The notes under the pieces: generated by a model
Told to the model about the DNA's origin: nothing
Databases searched by the model: none
The model's input: only the letters and a program-made list of their open reading frames with translations
Shown: positions 1 to 11,740 of the stretch, piece by piece
Layout of the letters: each line of letters starts with the position of its first letter
Numbering within the stretch: position 1 is the stretch's first letter
Position numbers and translations under genes: made by a program
Assembly (NCBI RefSeq): GCF_963576545.1
Contig: NW_026870566.1
Span: forward strand, 172,356-236,355
Length of the DNA: 64,000 nucleotides
Direction: 5' to 3'
Source of the DNA: Limanda limanda
Lineage: Eukaryota; Chordata; Actinopteri; Pleuronectiformes; Pleuronectidae

Positions 1-174
1 TAGGAGAAAGAGATATTCTTGAATAACTTTTTTTGTGAAGGTCGGAGAGACTTGCAAGTAGGCTCTACCCCCACTAAATGGGGTAGCGCACATCGATCAG
101 TACCATCCTTGAGCTTCTCCGACTTTTGGAAGGGTTAGGGTTAGGGTTAGGGATGAAAGCACATAGGAGAAAGA

Positions 175-329
175 GATATTCTTGAATAACTTTTTTTGTG
201 AAGGTCGGAGAGACTTGGAAAGTGGTTGCATCTGGACTAATTTGGGTCCTGCGGATCGATTGGTACCATCCCCGAGCTTGTACGACCTTCGAAAGAGGTC
301 GACCGACGAAATTCCCCCAAATCTGAGGA
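175..329 (+). repeat. Representative B monomer (155 bp) without telomeric motif
   Basis: The minor unit, present 89 times in full and once truncated. Its first 43 bp match A exactly. The next 41 bp match A at about 24 of 41 positions, and the following 37 bp at about 31 of 37, so A and B are clearly ancient copies of one monomer. The last 34 bp (tail containing GGTCGACC, then gacgaaattcccccaaatct) replace A's 42-bp telomeric and A-rich tail, which accounts for the 8-bp length difference. Diagnostic differences are ggaaagtgg in place of gcaagtagg, and a SalI-type GTCGAC absent from A. Every B is flanked by A units. Confidence 0.96.
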
Positions 330-492
330 GATATTCTTGAATAACTTTTTTTGTGAAGGTCGGAGAGACTTGCAAGTAGGCTCTACCCCCACTAAATGGG
401 GTTGCGCGCATCGATCGGTACCATCCTTGAGCTTCTCCGACTTTCGGAAGGGTTAGGGTTAGGGTTAGGGATGAAAGCACATAGGAGAAAGA

Positions 493-535
493 GATATTCT
501 TGAATAACTTTTTTTGTGAAGGTCGGAGAGACTTG
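493..535 (+). repeat. 43-bp invariant core shared by A and B (example)
   Basis: This core opens every monomer of both types. It contains the interrupted palindrome TATTCTTGAATA, a T7 run and gtgaaggtcggagagacttg. A and B are identical across it although the next 41 bp are only about 60% identical. The one recurrent change is aacgtttttt in a subset of A units, with a few single changes (4528, 33310 and 35560, 48676). Such a patch of low divergence could reflect a protein-binding site, as proposed for conserved boxes in other satellites, or local gene conversion. Confidence 0.85.
495..506. promoter_or_regulatory. Heat-shock-element-like TTCnnGAA palindrome (example)
   Basis: The sequence TATTCTTGAATA contains TTCTTGAA, two inverted nGAAn pentamers in the tail-to-tail arrangement recognised by heat-shock factors. 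It lies in the shared core, so nearly every A and B unit has it, some 350 copies. A strong element normally has three pentamers, and the third is absent here. Binding is conjecture. Confidence 0.3.
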
Positions 536-545
536 CAAGTAGGCT

Positions 546-567
546 CTACCCCCACTAAATGGGGTAG
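546..567. other. 7-bp inverted repeat with 8-base loop in A units (example)
   Basis: CTACCCC and GGGGTAG flank an 8-base spacer (CACTAAAT) in A units. The equivalent part of B has lost the symmetry. A common A subfamily carries ggggttg instead of ggggtag, which breaks the outer pairs. The arms resemble a degenerate telomeric C-strand/G-strand pair. Whether it is a protein site, a cruciform or chance is unknown. Confidence 0.6.
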
Positions 568-612
568 CGCGCATCGATCGGTACCATCCTTGAGCTTCTC
601 CGACTTTCGGAA

Positions 613-633
613 GGGTTAGGGTTAGGGTTAGGG
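613..633 (+). other. GGG(TTAGGG)3: four-tract G-quadruplex motif of an A unit (example)
   Basis: Offsets 120-140 of the A monomer contain exactly four GGG runs separated by TTA, the minimal human-type telomeric G-quadruplex sequence. The same tract is present in most of the 266 A units, on the same strand as the terminal telomere. Exceptions: seven units have only three G-runs, and some have the first run changed to GGA. Quadruplex folding is established for this motif in vitro; folding here is inferred. Confidence 0.85.
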
Positions 634-3600
634 ATGAAAGCACATAGGAGAAAGAGATATTCTTGAATAACTTTTTTTGTGAAGGTCGGAGAGACTTGCA
701 AGTAGGCTCTACCCCCACTAAATGGGGTAGCGCGCATCGATCGGTACCATCTTTGAGCTTCTCCGACTTTCGGAAGGGTTAGGGTTAGGGTTAGGGATGA
801 AAGCACATAGGAGAAAGAGATATTCTTGAATAACTTTTTTTGTGAAGGTCGGAGAGACTTGGAAAGTGGTTGCATCTGGACTAATTTGGGTCCTGCGGAT
901 CGATTGGTACCATCCCCGAGCTTGTACGACCTTCGGAAGAGGTCGACCGACGAAATTCCCCCAAATCTGAGGAGATATTCTTGAATAACTTTTTTTGTGA
1001 AGGTCGGAGAGACTTGCAAGTAGGCTCTACCCCCACTAAATGGGGTAGCGCGCATCGATCGGTACCATCCTTGAGCTTCTCCGACTTTCGGAAGGGTTAG
1101 GGTTAGGGATGAAAGCACATAGGAGAAAGAGATATTCTTGAATAACGTTTTTTGTGAAGGTCGGAGAGACTTGCAAGTAGGCTCTACCCCCACTAAATGG
1201 GGTAGCGCGCATCGATCGGTACCATCCTTGAGCTTCTCCGACTTTCGGAAGGGTTAGGGTTAGGGTTAGGGATGAAAGCACATAGGAGAAAGAGATATTC
1301 TTGAATAACTTTTTTATTGAAGGTCGGAGAGACTTGGAAAGTGGTTGCATCTGGACTAATTTGGGTCCTGCGGATCGATTGGTACCATCCCCGAGCTTGT
1401 ACGACCTTCGGAAGAGGTCGACCGACGAAATTCCCCCAAATCTGAGGAGATATTCTTGAATAACTTTTTTTGTGAAGGTCGGAGAGACTTGCAAGTAGGC
1501 TCTACCCCCACTAAATGGGGTAGCGCGCATCGATCGGTACCATCCTTGAGCTTCTCCGACTTTCGGAAGGGTTAGGGTTAGGGTTAGGGATGAAAGCACA
1601 TAGGAGAAAGAGATATTCTTGAATAACTTTTTTTGTGAAGGTCGGAGAGACTTGCAAGTAGGCTCTACCCCCACTAAATGGGGTAGCGCGCATCGATCGG
1701 TACCATCCTTGAGCTTCTCCGACTTTCGGAAGGATTAGGGTTAGGGTTAGGGATGAAAGCACATAGGAGAAAGAGATATTCTTGAATAACTTTTTTTGTG
1801 AAGGTCGGAGAGACTTGCAAGTAGGCTCTACCCCCACTAAATGGGGTAGCGCGCATCGATCGGTACCATCCTTGAGCTTCTCCGACTTTCGGAAGGGTTA
1901 GGGTTAGGGTTAGGGATGAAAGCACATAGGAGAAAGAGATATTCTTGAATAACTTTTTTTGTGAAGGTCGGAGAGACTTGGAAAGTGGTTGCATCTGGAC
2001 TAATTTGGGTCCTGCGGATCGATTGGTACCATCCCCGAGCTTGTACGACCTTCGGAAGAGGTCGACCGACGAAATTCCCCCAAATCTGAGGAGATATTCT
2101 TGAATAACTTTTTTTGTGAAGGTCGGAGAGACTTGCAAGTAGGCTCTACCCCCACTAAATGGGGTTGCGCGCATCGATCGGTACCATCCTTGAGCTTCTC
2201 CGACTTTCGGAAGGGTTAGGGTTAGGGTTAGGGATGAAAGCACATAGGAGAAAGAGATATTCTTGAATAACTTTTTTTGTGAAGGTCGGAGAGACTTGCA
2301 AGTAGGCTCTACCCCCACTAAATGGGGTAGCGCGCATCGATCGGTACCATCCTTGAGCTTCTCCGACTTTCGGAAGGGTTAGGGTTAGGGTTAGGGATGA
2401 AAGCACATAGGAGAAAGAGATATTCTTGAATAACTTTTTTTGTGAAGGTCGGAGAGACTTGCAAGTAGGCTCTACCCCCACTAAATGGGGTAGCGCGCAT
2501 CGATCGGTACCATCCTTGAGCTTCTCCGACTTTCGGAAGGGTTAGGGTTAGGGTTAGGGATGAAAGCACATAGGAGAAAGAGATATTCTTGAATAACTTT
2601 TTTTGTGAAGGTCGGAGAGACTTGCAAGTAGGCTCTACCCCCACTAAATGGGGTAGCGCGCATCGATCGGTACCATCCTTGAGCTTCTCCGACTTTCGGA
2701 AGGGTTAGGGTTAGGGTTAGGGATGAAAGCACATAGGAGAAAGAGATATTCTTGAATAACTTTTTTTGTGAAGGTCGGAGAGACTTGCAAGTAGGCTTTA
2801 CCCCCACTAAATGGGGTAGCACGCATCGATCAGAACCATCCTTGAGCTTCTCCGACTTTCGGAAGGATTAGGGTTAGGGTTAGGGATGAAAGCACATAGG
2901 AGAAAGAGATATTCTTGAATAACTTTTTTTGTGAAGGTCGGAGAGACTTGGAAAGTGGTTGCATCTGGACTAATTTGGGTCCTGCGGATCGATTGGTACC
3001 ATCCCCGAGCTTGTACGACCTTCGGAAGAGGTCGACCGACGAAATTCCCCCAAATCTGAGGAGATATTCTTGAATAACCTTTTTTGTGAAGGTCGGAGAG
3101 ACTTGCAAGTAGGCTCTACCCCCACTAAATGGGGTAGCGCACATCGATCGGTACCATCCTTGAGCTTCTCCGACTTTCGGAAGGGTTAGGGTTAGGGTTA
3201 GGGATGAAAGCACATAGGAGAAAGAGATATTCTTGAATAACGTTTTTTGTGAAGGTCGGAGAGACTTGCAAGTAGGCTCTACCCCCACTAAATGGGGTAG
3301 CGCGCATCGATCGGTACCATCCTTGAGCTTCTCCGACTTTCGGAAGGGTTAGGGTTAGGGTTAGGGATGAAAGCACATAGGAGAAAGAGATATTCTTGAA
3401 TAACGTTTTTTGTGAAGGTCGGAGAGACTTGCAAGTAGGCTCTACCCCCACTAAATGGGGTAGCGCGCATCGATCGGTACCATCCTTGAGCTTCTCCGAC
3501 TTTCGGAAGGGTTAGGGTTAGGGTTAGGGATGAAAGCACATAGGAGAAAGAGATATTCTTGAATAACTTTTTTTGTGAAGGTCGGAGAGACTTGGAAAGT

Positions 3601-6600
3601 GGTTGCATCTGGACTAATTTGGGTCCTGCGGATCGATTGGTACCATCCCCGAGCTTGTACGACCTTCGAAAGAGGTCGACCGACGAAATTCCCCCAAATC
3701 TGAGGAGATATTCTTGAATAACTTTTTTTGTGAAGGTCGGAGAGACTTGCAAGTAGGCTCTACCCCCACTAAATGGGGTTGCGCGCATCGATCGGTACCA
3801 TCCTTGAGCTTCTCCGACTTTCGGAAGGGTTAGGGTTAGGGTTAGGGATGAAAGCACATAGGAGAAAGAGATATTCTTGAATAACTTTTTTTGTGAAGGT
3901 CGGAGAGACTTGCAAGTAGGCTCTACCCCCACTAAATGGGGTTGCGCACATCGATCGGTACCATCCTTGAGCTTCTCCGACTTTCGGAAGGGTTAGGGTT
4001 AGGGTTAGGGATGAAAGCACATAGGAGAAAGAGATATTCTTGAATAACTTTTTTTGTGAAGGTCGGAGAGACTTGCAAGTAGGCTCTACCCCCACTAAAT
4101 GGGGTAGCGCGCATCGATCGGTACCATCCTTGAGCTTCTCCGACTTTCGGAAGGGTTAGGGTTAGGGTTAGGGATGAAAGCACATAGGAGAAAGAGATAT
4201 TCTTGAATAACTTTTTTTGTGAAGGTCGGAGAGACTTGCAAGTAGGCTCTACCCCCACTAAATGGGGTAGCGCGCATCGATCAGTACCATCCTTGAGCTT
4301 CTCCGACTTTCGGAAGGGTTAGGGTTAGGGTTAGGGATGAAAGCACATAGGAGAAAGAGATATTCTTGAATAACTTTTTTTGTGAAGGTCGGAGAGACTT
4401 GCAAGTAGGCTCTACCCCCACTAAATGGGGTAGCGCGCATCGATCGGTACCATCCTTGAGCTTCTCCGACTTTCGGAAGGGTTAGGGTTAGGGTTAGGGA
4501 TGAAAGCACATAGGAGAAAGAGATATTATTGAATAACTTTTTTTGTGAAGGTCGGAGAGACTTGCAAGTAGGCTCTACCCCCACTAAATGGGGTAGCACG
4601 CATCGATCAGAACCATCCTTGAGCTTCTCCGACTTTCGGAAGGATTAGGGTTAGGGTTAGGGATGAAAGCACATAGGAGAAAGAGATATTCTTGAATAAC
4701 TTTTTTTGTGAAGGTCGGAGAGACTTGGAAAGTGGTTGCATCTGGACTAATTTGGGTCCTGCGGATCGATTGGTACCATCCCCGAGCTTGTACGACCTTC
4801 GGAAGAGGTCGACCGACGAAATTCCCCCAAATCTGAGGAGATATTCTTGAATAACTTTTTTTGTGAAGGTCGGAGAGACTTGCAAGTAGGCTCTACCCCC
4901 ACTAAATGGGGTAGCGCGCATCGATCGGTACCATCCTTGAGCTTCTCCGACTTTCGGAAGGGTTAGGGTTAGGGTTAGGGATGAAAGCACATAGGAGAAA
5001 GAGATATTCTTGAATAACGTTTTTTGTGAAGGTCGGAGAGACTTGCAAGTAGGCTCTACCCCCACTAAATGGGGTAGCGCGCATCGATCGGTAACATCCT
5101 TGAGCTTCTCCGACTTTCGGAAGGGTTAGGGTTAGGGTTAGGGATGAAAGCACATAGGAGAAAGAGATATTCTTGAATAACTTTTTTTGTGAAGGTCGGA
5201 GAGACTTGGAAAGTGGTTGCATCTGGACTAATTTGGGTCCTGCGGATCGATTGGTACCATCCCCGAGCTTGTACGACCTTCGAAAGAGGTCGACCGACGA
5301 AATTCCCCCAAATCTGAGGAGATATTCTTGAATAACTTTTTTTGTGAAGGTCGGAGAGACTTGCAAGTAGGCTCTACCCCCACTAAATGGGGTTGCGCGC
5401 ATCGATCGGTACCATCCTTGAGCTTCTCCGACTTTCGGAAGGGTTAGGGTTAGGGTTAGGGATGAAAGCACATAGGAGAAAGAGATATTCTTGAATAACT
5501 TTTTTTGTGAAGGTCGGAGAGACTTGCAAGTAGGCTCTACCCCCACTAAATGGGGTTGCGCACATCGATCGGTACCATCCTTGAGCTTCTCCGACTTTCG
5601 GAAGGGTTAGGGTTAGGGTTAGGGATGAAAGCACATAGGAGAAAGAGATATTCTTGAATAACTTTTTTTGTGAAGGTCGGAGAGACTTGCAAGTAGGCTC
5701 TACCCCCACTAAATGGGGTAGCGCGCATCGATCGGTACCATCCTTGAGCTTCTCCGACTTTCGGAAGGGTTAGGGTTAGGGTTAGGGATGAAAGCACATA
5801 GGAGAAAGAGATATTCTTGAATAACTTTTTTTGTGAAGGTCGGAGAGACTTGCAAGTAGGCTCTACCCCCACTAAATGGGGTAGCGCGCATCGATCGGTA
5901 CCATCCTTGAGCTTCTCCGACTTTCGGAAGGGTTAGGGTTAGGGTTAGGGATGAAAGCACATAGGAGAAAGAGATATTCTTGAATAACTTTTTTTGTGAA
6001 GGTCGGAGAGACTTGCAAGTAGGCTCTACCCCCACTAAATGGGGTAGCGCGCATCGATCGGTACCATCCTTGAGCTTCTCCGACTTTCGGAAGGGTTAGG
6101 GTTAGGGTTAGGGATGAAAGCACATAGGAGAAAGAGATATTCTTGAATAACTTTTTTTGTGAAGGTCGGAGAGACTTGGAAAGTGGTTGCATCTGGACTA
6201 ATTTGGGTCCTGCGGATCGATTGGTACTATCCCCGAGCTTGTACGACCTTCGGAAGAGGTCGACCAACGAAATTCCCCCAAATCTGAGGAGATATTCTTG
6301 AATAACTTTTTTTGTGAAGGTCGGAGAGACTTGCAAGTAGGCTCTACCCCCACTAAATGGGGTAGCGCGCATCGATCGGTACCATCCTTGAGCTTCTCCG
6401 ACTTTCGGAAGGGTTAGGGTTAGGGTTAGGGATGAAAGCACATAGGAGAAAGAGATATTCTTGAATAACTTTTTTTGTGAAGGTCGGAGAGACTTGGAAA
6501 GTGGTTGCATCTGGACTAATTTGGGTCCTGCGGATCGATTGGTACCATCCCCGAGCTTGTACGACCTTCGGAAGAGGTCGACCGACGAAATTCCCCCAAA

Positions 6601-6608
6601 TCTGAGGA

Positions 6609-7564
6609 GATATTCTTGAATAACTTTTTTTGTGAAGGTCGGAGAGACTTGCAAGTAGGCTCTACCCCCACTAAATGGGGTAGCGCGCATCGATCGGTAC
6701 TATCCTTGAGCTTCTCCGACTTTCGGAAGGGTTAGGGTTAGGGTTAGGGATGAAAGCACATAGGAGAAAGAGATATTCTTGAATAACTTTTTTTGTGAAG
6801 GTCGGAGAGACTTGCAAGTAGGCTCTACCCCCACTAAATGGGGTAGCGCGCATCGATCGTTACCATCCTTGAGCTTCTCCGACTTTCGGAAGGGTTAGGG
6901 TTAGGGTTAGGGATGAAAGCACATAGGAAAAAGAGATATTCTTGAATAACTTTTTTTGTGAAGGTCGGAGAGACTTGCAAGTAGGCTCTACCCCCACTAA
7001 ATGGGGTTGCGCGCATCGATCGGTACCATCTTTGAGCTTCTCCGACTTTCGGAAGGGTTAGGGTTAGGGTTAGGGATGAAAGCACATAGGAGAAAGAGAT
7101 ATTCTTGAATAACTTTTTTTGTGAAGGTCGGAGAGACTTGGAAAGTGGTTGCATCTGGACTAATTTGGGTCCTGCAGATCGATTGGTACCATCCCCGAGC
7201 TTGTACGACCTTCGGAAGAGGTCGACCGACGAAATTCCCCCAAATCTGAGGAGATATTCTTGAATAACTTTTTTTGTGAAGGTCGGAGAGACTTGCAAGT
7301 AGGCTCTACCCCCACTAAATGGGGTAGCGCGCATCGATCGGTACCATCCTTGAGCTTCTCCGACTTTCGGAAGGGTTAGGGTTAGGGATGAAAGCACATA
7401 GGAGAAAGAGATATTCTTGAATAACTTTTTTTGTGAAGGTCGGAGAGACTTGGAAAGTGGTTGCATCTGGACTAATTTGGGTCCTGCGGATCGATTGGTA
7501 CCATCCCCGAGCTTGTACGACCTTCGGAAGAGGTCGACCGACGAAATTCCCCCAAATCTGAGGA
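6609..7564 (+). repeat. 956-bp tandem duplication, first unit (A A A B A B)
   Basis: This block is followed at once by a near-identical block at 7565-8520. Both carry cggtactatcc in the first A, aggaaaaag in the second, cctgcagatc in the first B, and an A with only two TTAGGG repeats (7253 and 8209). The matching region of the second large copy (from 20433) has a single block, and its A at 21077 keeps three repeats. Confidence 0.9.
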
Positions 7565-8520
7565 GATATTCTTGAATAACTTTTTTTGTGAAGGTCGGAG
7601 AGACTTGCAAGTAGGCTCTACCCCCACTAAATGGGGTAGCGCGCATCGATCGGTACTATCCTTGAGCTTCTCCGACTTTCGGAAGGGTTAGGGTTAGGGT
7701 TAGGGATGAAAGCACATAGGAGAAAGAGATATTCTTGAATAACTTTTTTTGTGAAGGTCGGAGAGACTTGCAAGTAGGCTCTACCCCCACTAAATGGGGT
7801 AGCGCGCATCGATCGTTACCATCCTTGAGCTTCTCCGACTTTCGGAAGGGTTAGGGTTAGGGTTAGGGATGAAAGCACATAGGAAAAAGAGATATTCTTG
7901 AATAACTTTTTTTGTGAAGGTCGGAGAGACTTGCAAGTAGGCTCTACCCCCACTAAATGGGGTTGCGCGCATCGATCGGTACCATCTTTGAGCTTCTCCG
8001 ACTTTCGGAAGGGTTAGGGTTAGGGTTAGGGATGAAAGCACATAGGAGAAAGAGATATTCTTGAATAACTTTTTTTGTGAAGGTCGGAGAGACTTGGAAA
8101 GTGGTTGCATCTGGACTAATTTGGGTCCTGCAGATCGATTGGTACCATCCCCGAGCTTGTACGACCTTCGGAAGAGGTCGACCGACGAAATTCCCCCAAA
8201 TCTGAGGAGATATTCTTGAATAACTTTTTTTGTGAAGGTCGGAGAGACTTGCAAGTAGGCTCTACCCCCACTAAATGGGGTAGCGCGCATCGATCGGTAC
8301 CATCCTTGAGCTTCTCCGACTTTCGGAAGGGTTAGGGTTAGGGATGAAAGCACATAGGAGAAAGAGATATTCTTGAATAACTTTTTTTGTGAAGGTCGGA
8401 GAGACTTGGAAAGTGGTTGCATCTGGACTAATTTGGGTCCTGCGGATCGATTGGTACCATCCCCGAGCTTGTACGACCTTCGGAAGAGGTCGACCGACGA
8501 AATTCCCCCAAATCTGAGGA
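7565..8520 (+). repeat. 956-bp tandem duplication, second unit
   Basis: Same unit order and same rare markers as 6609-7564. The shared loss of one TTAGGG shows that the loss came before this tandem duplication. Confidence 0.9.
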
Positions 8521-11500
8521 GATATTCTTGAATAACTTTTTTTGTGAAGGTCGGAGAGACTTGCAAGTAGGCTCTACCCCCACTAAATGGGGTAGCGCGC
8601 ATCGATCGGTACCATCCTTGAGCTTCTCCGACTTTCGGAAGGGTTAGGGTTAGGGTTAGGGATGAAAGCACATAGGAGAAAGAGATATTCTTGAATAACT
8701 TTTTTTGTGAAGGTCGGAGAGACTTGCAAGTAGGCTCTACCCCCACTAAATGGGGTAGCGCGCATCGATCGTTACCATCCTTGAGCTTCTCCGACTTTCG
8801 GAAGGGTTAGGGTTAGGGTTAGGGATGAAAGCACATAGGAGAAAGAGATATTCTTGAATAACTTTTTTTGTGAAGGTCGGAGAGACTTGCAAGTAGGCTC
8901 TACCCCCACTAAATGGGGTTGCGCGCATCGATCGGTACCATCTTTGAGCTTCTCCGACTTTCGGAAGGGTTAGGGTTAGGGTTAGGGATGAAAGCACATA
9001 GGAGAAAGAGATATTCTTGAATAACTTTTTTTGTGAAGGTCGGAGAGACTTGGAAAGTGGTTGCATCTGGACTAATTTGGGTCCTGCGGATCGATTGGTA
9101 CCATCCCCGAGCTTGTACGACCTTCGGAAGAGGTCGACCGACGAAATTCCCCCAAATCTGAGGAGATATTCTTGAATAACTTTTTTTGTGAAGGTCGGAG
9201 AGACTTGCAAGTAGGCTCTACCCCCACTAAATGGGGTAGCGCGCATCGATCGGTACCATCCTTGAGCTTCTCCGACTTTCGGAAGGGTTAGGGTTAGGGT
9301 TAGGGATGAAAGCACATAGGAGAAAGAGATATTCTTGAATAACGTTTTTTGTGAAGGTCGGAGAGACTTGCAAGTAGGCTCTACCCCCACTAAATGGGGT
9401 AGCGCGCATCGATCGGTACCATCCTTGAGCTTCTCCGACTTTCGGAAGGGTTAGGGTTAGGGTTAGGGATGAAAGCACATAGGAGAAAGAGATATTCTTG
9501 AATAACTTTTTTTGTGAAGGTCGGAGAGACTTGGAAAGTGGTTGCATCTGGACTAATTTGGGTCCTGCGGATCGATTGGTACCATCCCCGAGCTTGTACG
9601 ACCTTCGAAAGAGGTCGACCGACGAAATTCCCCCAAATCTGAGGAGATATTCTTGAATAACTTTTTTTGTGAAGGTCGGAGAGACTTGCAAGTAGGCTTT
9701 ACCCCCACTAAATGGGGTTGCGCGCATCGATCGGTACCATCCTTGAGCTTCTCCGACTTTCGGAAGGGTTAGGGTTAGGGTTAGGGATGAAAGCACATAG
9801 GAGAAAGAGATATTCTTGAATAACTTTTTTTGTGAAGGTCGGAGAGACTTGCAAGTAGGCTCTACCCCCACTAAATGGGGTAGCGCGCATCGATCGGTAC
9901 CATCCTTGAGCTTCTCCGACTTTCGGAAGGGTTAGGGTTAGGGTTAGGGATGAAAGCACATAGGAGAAAGAGATATTCTTGAATAACTTTTTTTGTGAAG
10001 GTCGGAGAGACTTGGAAAGTGGTTGCATCTGGACTAATTTGGGTCCTGCGGATCGATTGGTACCATCCCCGAGCTTGTACGACCTTCGGAAGAGGTCGAC
10101 CGACGAAATTCCCCCAAATCTGAGGAGATATTCTTGAATAACTTTTTTTGTGAAGGTCGGAGAGACTTGCAAGTAGGCTCTACCCCCACTAAATGGGGTT
10201 GCGCACATCGATCGGTACCATCCTTGAGCTTCTCCGACTTTCGGAAGGGTTAGGGTTAGGGTTAGGGATGAAAGCACATAGGAGAAAGAGATATTCTTGA
10301 ATAACTTTTTTTGTGAAGGTCGGAGAGACTTGCAAGTAGGCTCTACCCCCACTAAATGGGGTAGCGCGCATCGATCGGTACCATCCTTGAGCTTCTCCGA
10401 CTTTCGGAAGGGTTAGGGTTAGGGTTAGGGATGAAAGCACATAGGAGAAAGAGATATTCTTGAATAACTTTTTTTGTGAAGGTCGGAGAGACTTGCAAGT
10501 AGGCTCTACCCCCACTAAATGGGGTAGCGCGCATCGATCGGTACCATCCTTGAGCTTCTCCGACTTTCGGAAGGGTTAGGGTTAGGGTTAGGGATGAAAG
10601 CACATAGGAGAAAGAGATATTCTTGAATAACTTTTTTTGTGAAGGTCGGAGAGACTTGCAAGTAGGCTCTACCCCCACTAAATGGGGTAGCGCGCATCGA
10701 TCGGTACCATCCTTGAGCTTCTCCGACTTTCGGAAGGGTTAGGGTTAGGGTTAGGGATGAAAGCACATAGGAGAAAGAGATATTCTTGAATAACTTTTTT
10801 TGTGAAGGTCGGAGAGACTTGGAAAGTGGTTGCATCTGGACTAATTTGGGTCCTGCGGATCGATTGGTACTATCCCCGAGCTTGTACGACCTTCGGAAGA
10901 GGTCGACCGACGAAATTCCCCCAAATCTGAGGAGATATTCTTGAATAACTTTTTTTGTGAAGGTCGGAGAGACTTGCAAGTAGGCTCTACCCCCACTAAA
11001 TGGGGTAGCGCGCATCGATCGGTACCATCCTTGAGCTTCTCCGACTTTCGGAAGGGTTAGGGTTAGGGTTAGGGATGAAAGCACATAGGAGAAAGAGATA
11101 TTCTTGAATAACTTTTTTTGTGAAGGTCGGAGAGACTTGGAAAGTGGTTGCATCTGGACTAATTTGGGTCCTGCGGATCGATTGGTACCATCCCCGAGCT
11201 TGTACGACCTTCGGAAGAGGTCGACCGACGAAATTCCCCCAAATCTGAGGAGATATTCTTGAATAACTTTTTTTGTGAAGGTCGGAGAGACTTGCAAGTA
11301 GGCTCTACCCCCACTAAATGGGGTAGCGCGCATCGATCGGTACCATCCTTGAGCTTCTCCGACTTTCGGAAGGGTTAGGGTTAGGGTTAGGGATGAAAGC
11401 ACATAGGAGAAAGAGATATTCTTGAATAACTTTTTTTGTGAAGGTCGGAGAGACTTGCAAGTAGGCTCTACCCCCACTAAATGGGGTAGCGCGCATCGAT

Positions 11501-11740
11501 CGTTACCATCCTTGAGCTTCTCCGACTTTCGGAAGGGTTAGGGTTAGGGTTAGGGATGAAAGCACATAGGAGAAAGAGATATTCTTGAATAACTTTTTTT
11601 GTGAAGGTCGGAGAGACTTGCAAGTAGGCTCTACCCCCACTAAATGGGGTTGCGCGCATCGATCGGTACCATCTTTGAGCTTCTCCGACTTTCGGAAGGG
11701 TTAGGGTTAGGGTTAGGGATGAAAGCACATAGGAGAAAGA

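Larger units (their letters stand above)
493..655 (+). repeat. Representative A monomer (163 bp) with internal telomeric tract
   Basis: A clean example of the main unit, which recurs 266 times. From its first base, offsets 0-42 are a core shared exactly with B. Offsets 43-83 hold a C-rich/G-rich dyad (CTACCCC...GGGGTAG). Offsets 84-120 hold CGATCG, GGTACC and a cttcggaa-like segment that is 84% identical to B. Offsets 120-140 are GGG(TTAGGG)3. Offsets 141-162 are an A-rich tail (atgaaagcacataggagaaa). Since 163 is not a multiple of 3, reading frame rotates from unit to unit, which argues against coding. Subfamily variants include gcgcgc/gcgcac, ggggtag/ggggttg, cggtacc/cgttacc, ccatcc/ccatct and aacttttttt/aacgtttttt. 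Confidence 0.96.
1..11740 (+). repeat. Large segmental duplication, copy 1 (partner 13825-24614)
   Basis: The A-run lengths between successive B units, from the B at 175, read 3,2,3,5,3,6,2,5,1,3,1,(3,1),3,2,2,4,1. The partner copy reads the same without the bracketed pair. Shared rare variants support common descent: ttttgg for ttcgg near 128 and 13952, tttttattga near 1315 and 15139, and aggaaaaag near 6927 and 20751. Offset is 13824 up to about 6.6 kb and 12874 afterwards, because this copy has an extra 956-bp block and lost one TTAGGG in each of two units. The copies part at 11741, where this one has an A and the other a B. The left edge lies outside the window. Confidence 0.9.

Noticed and set aside
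505..520. T7 run in each unit as a Pol III terminator
   Set aside because: A run of T alone is not evidence. I found no convincing A-box and B-box pair upstream in the monomer.
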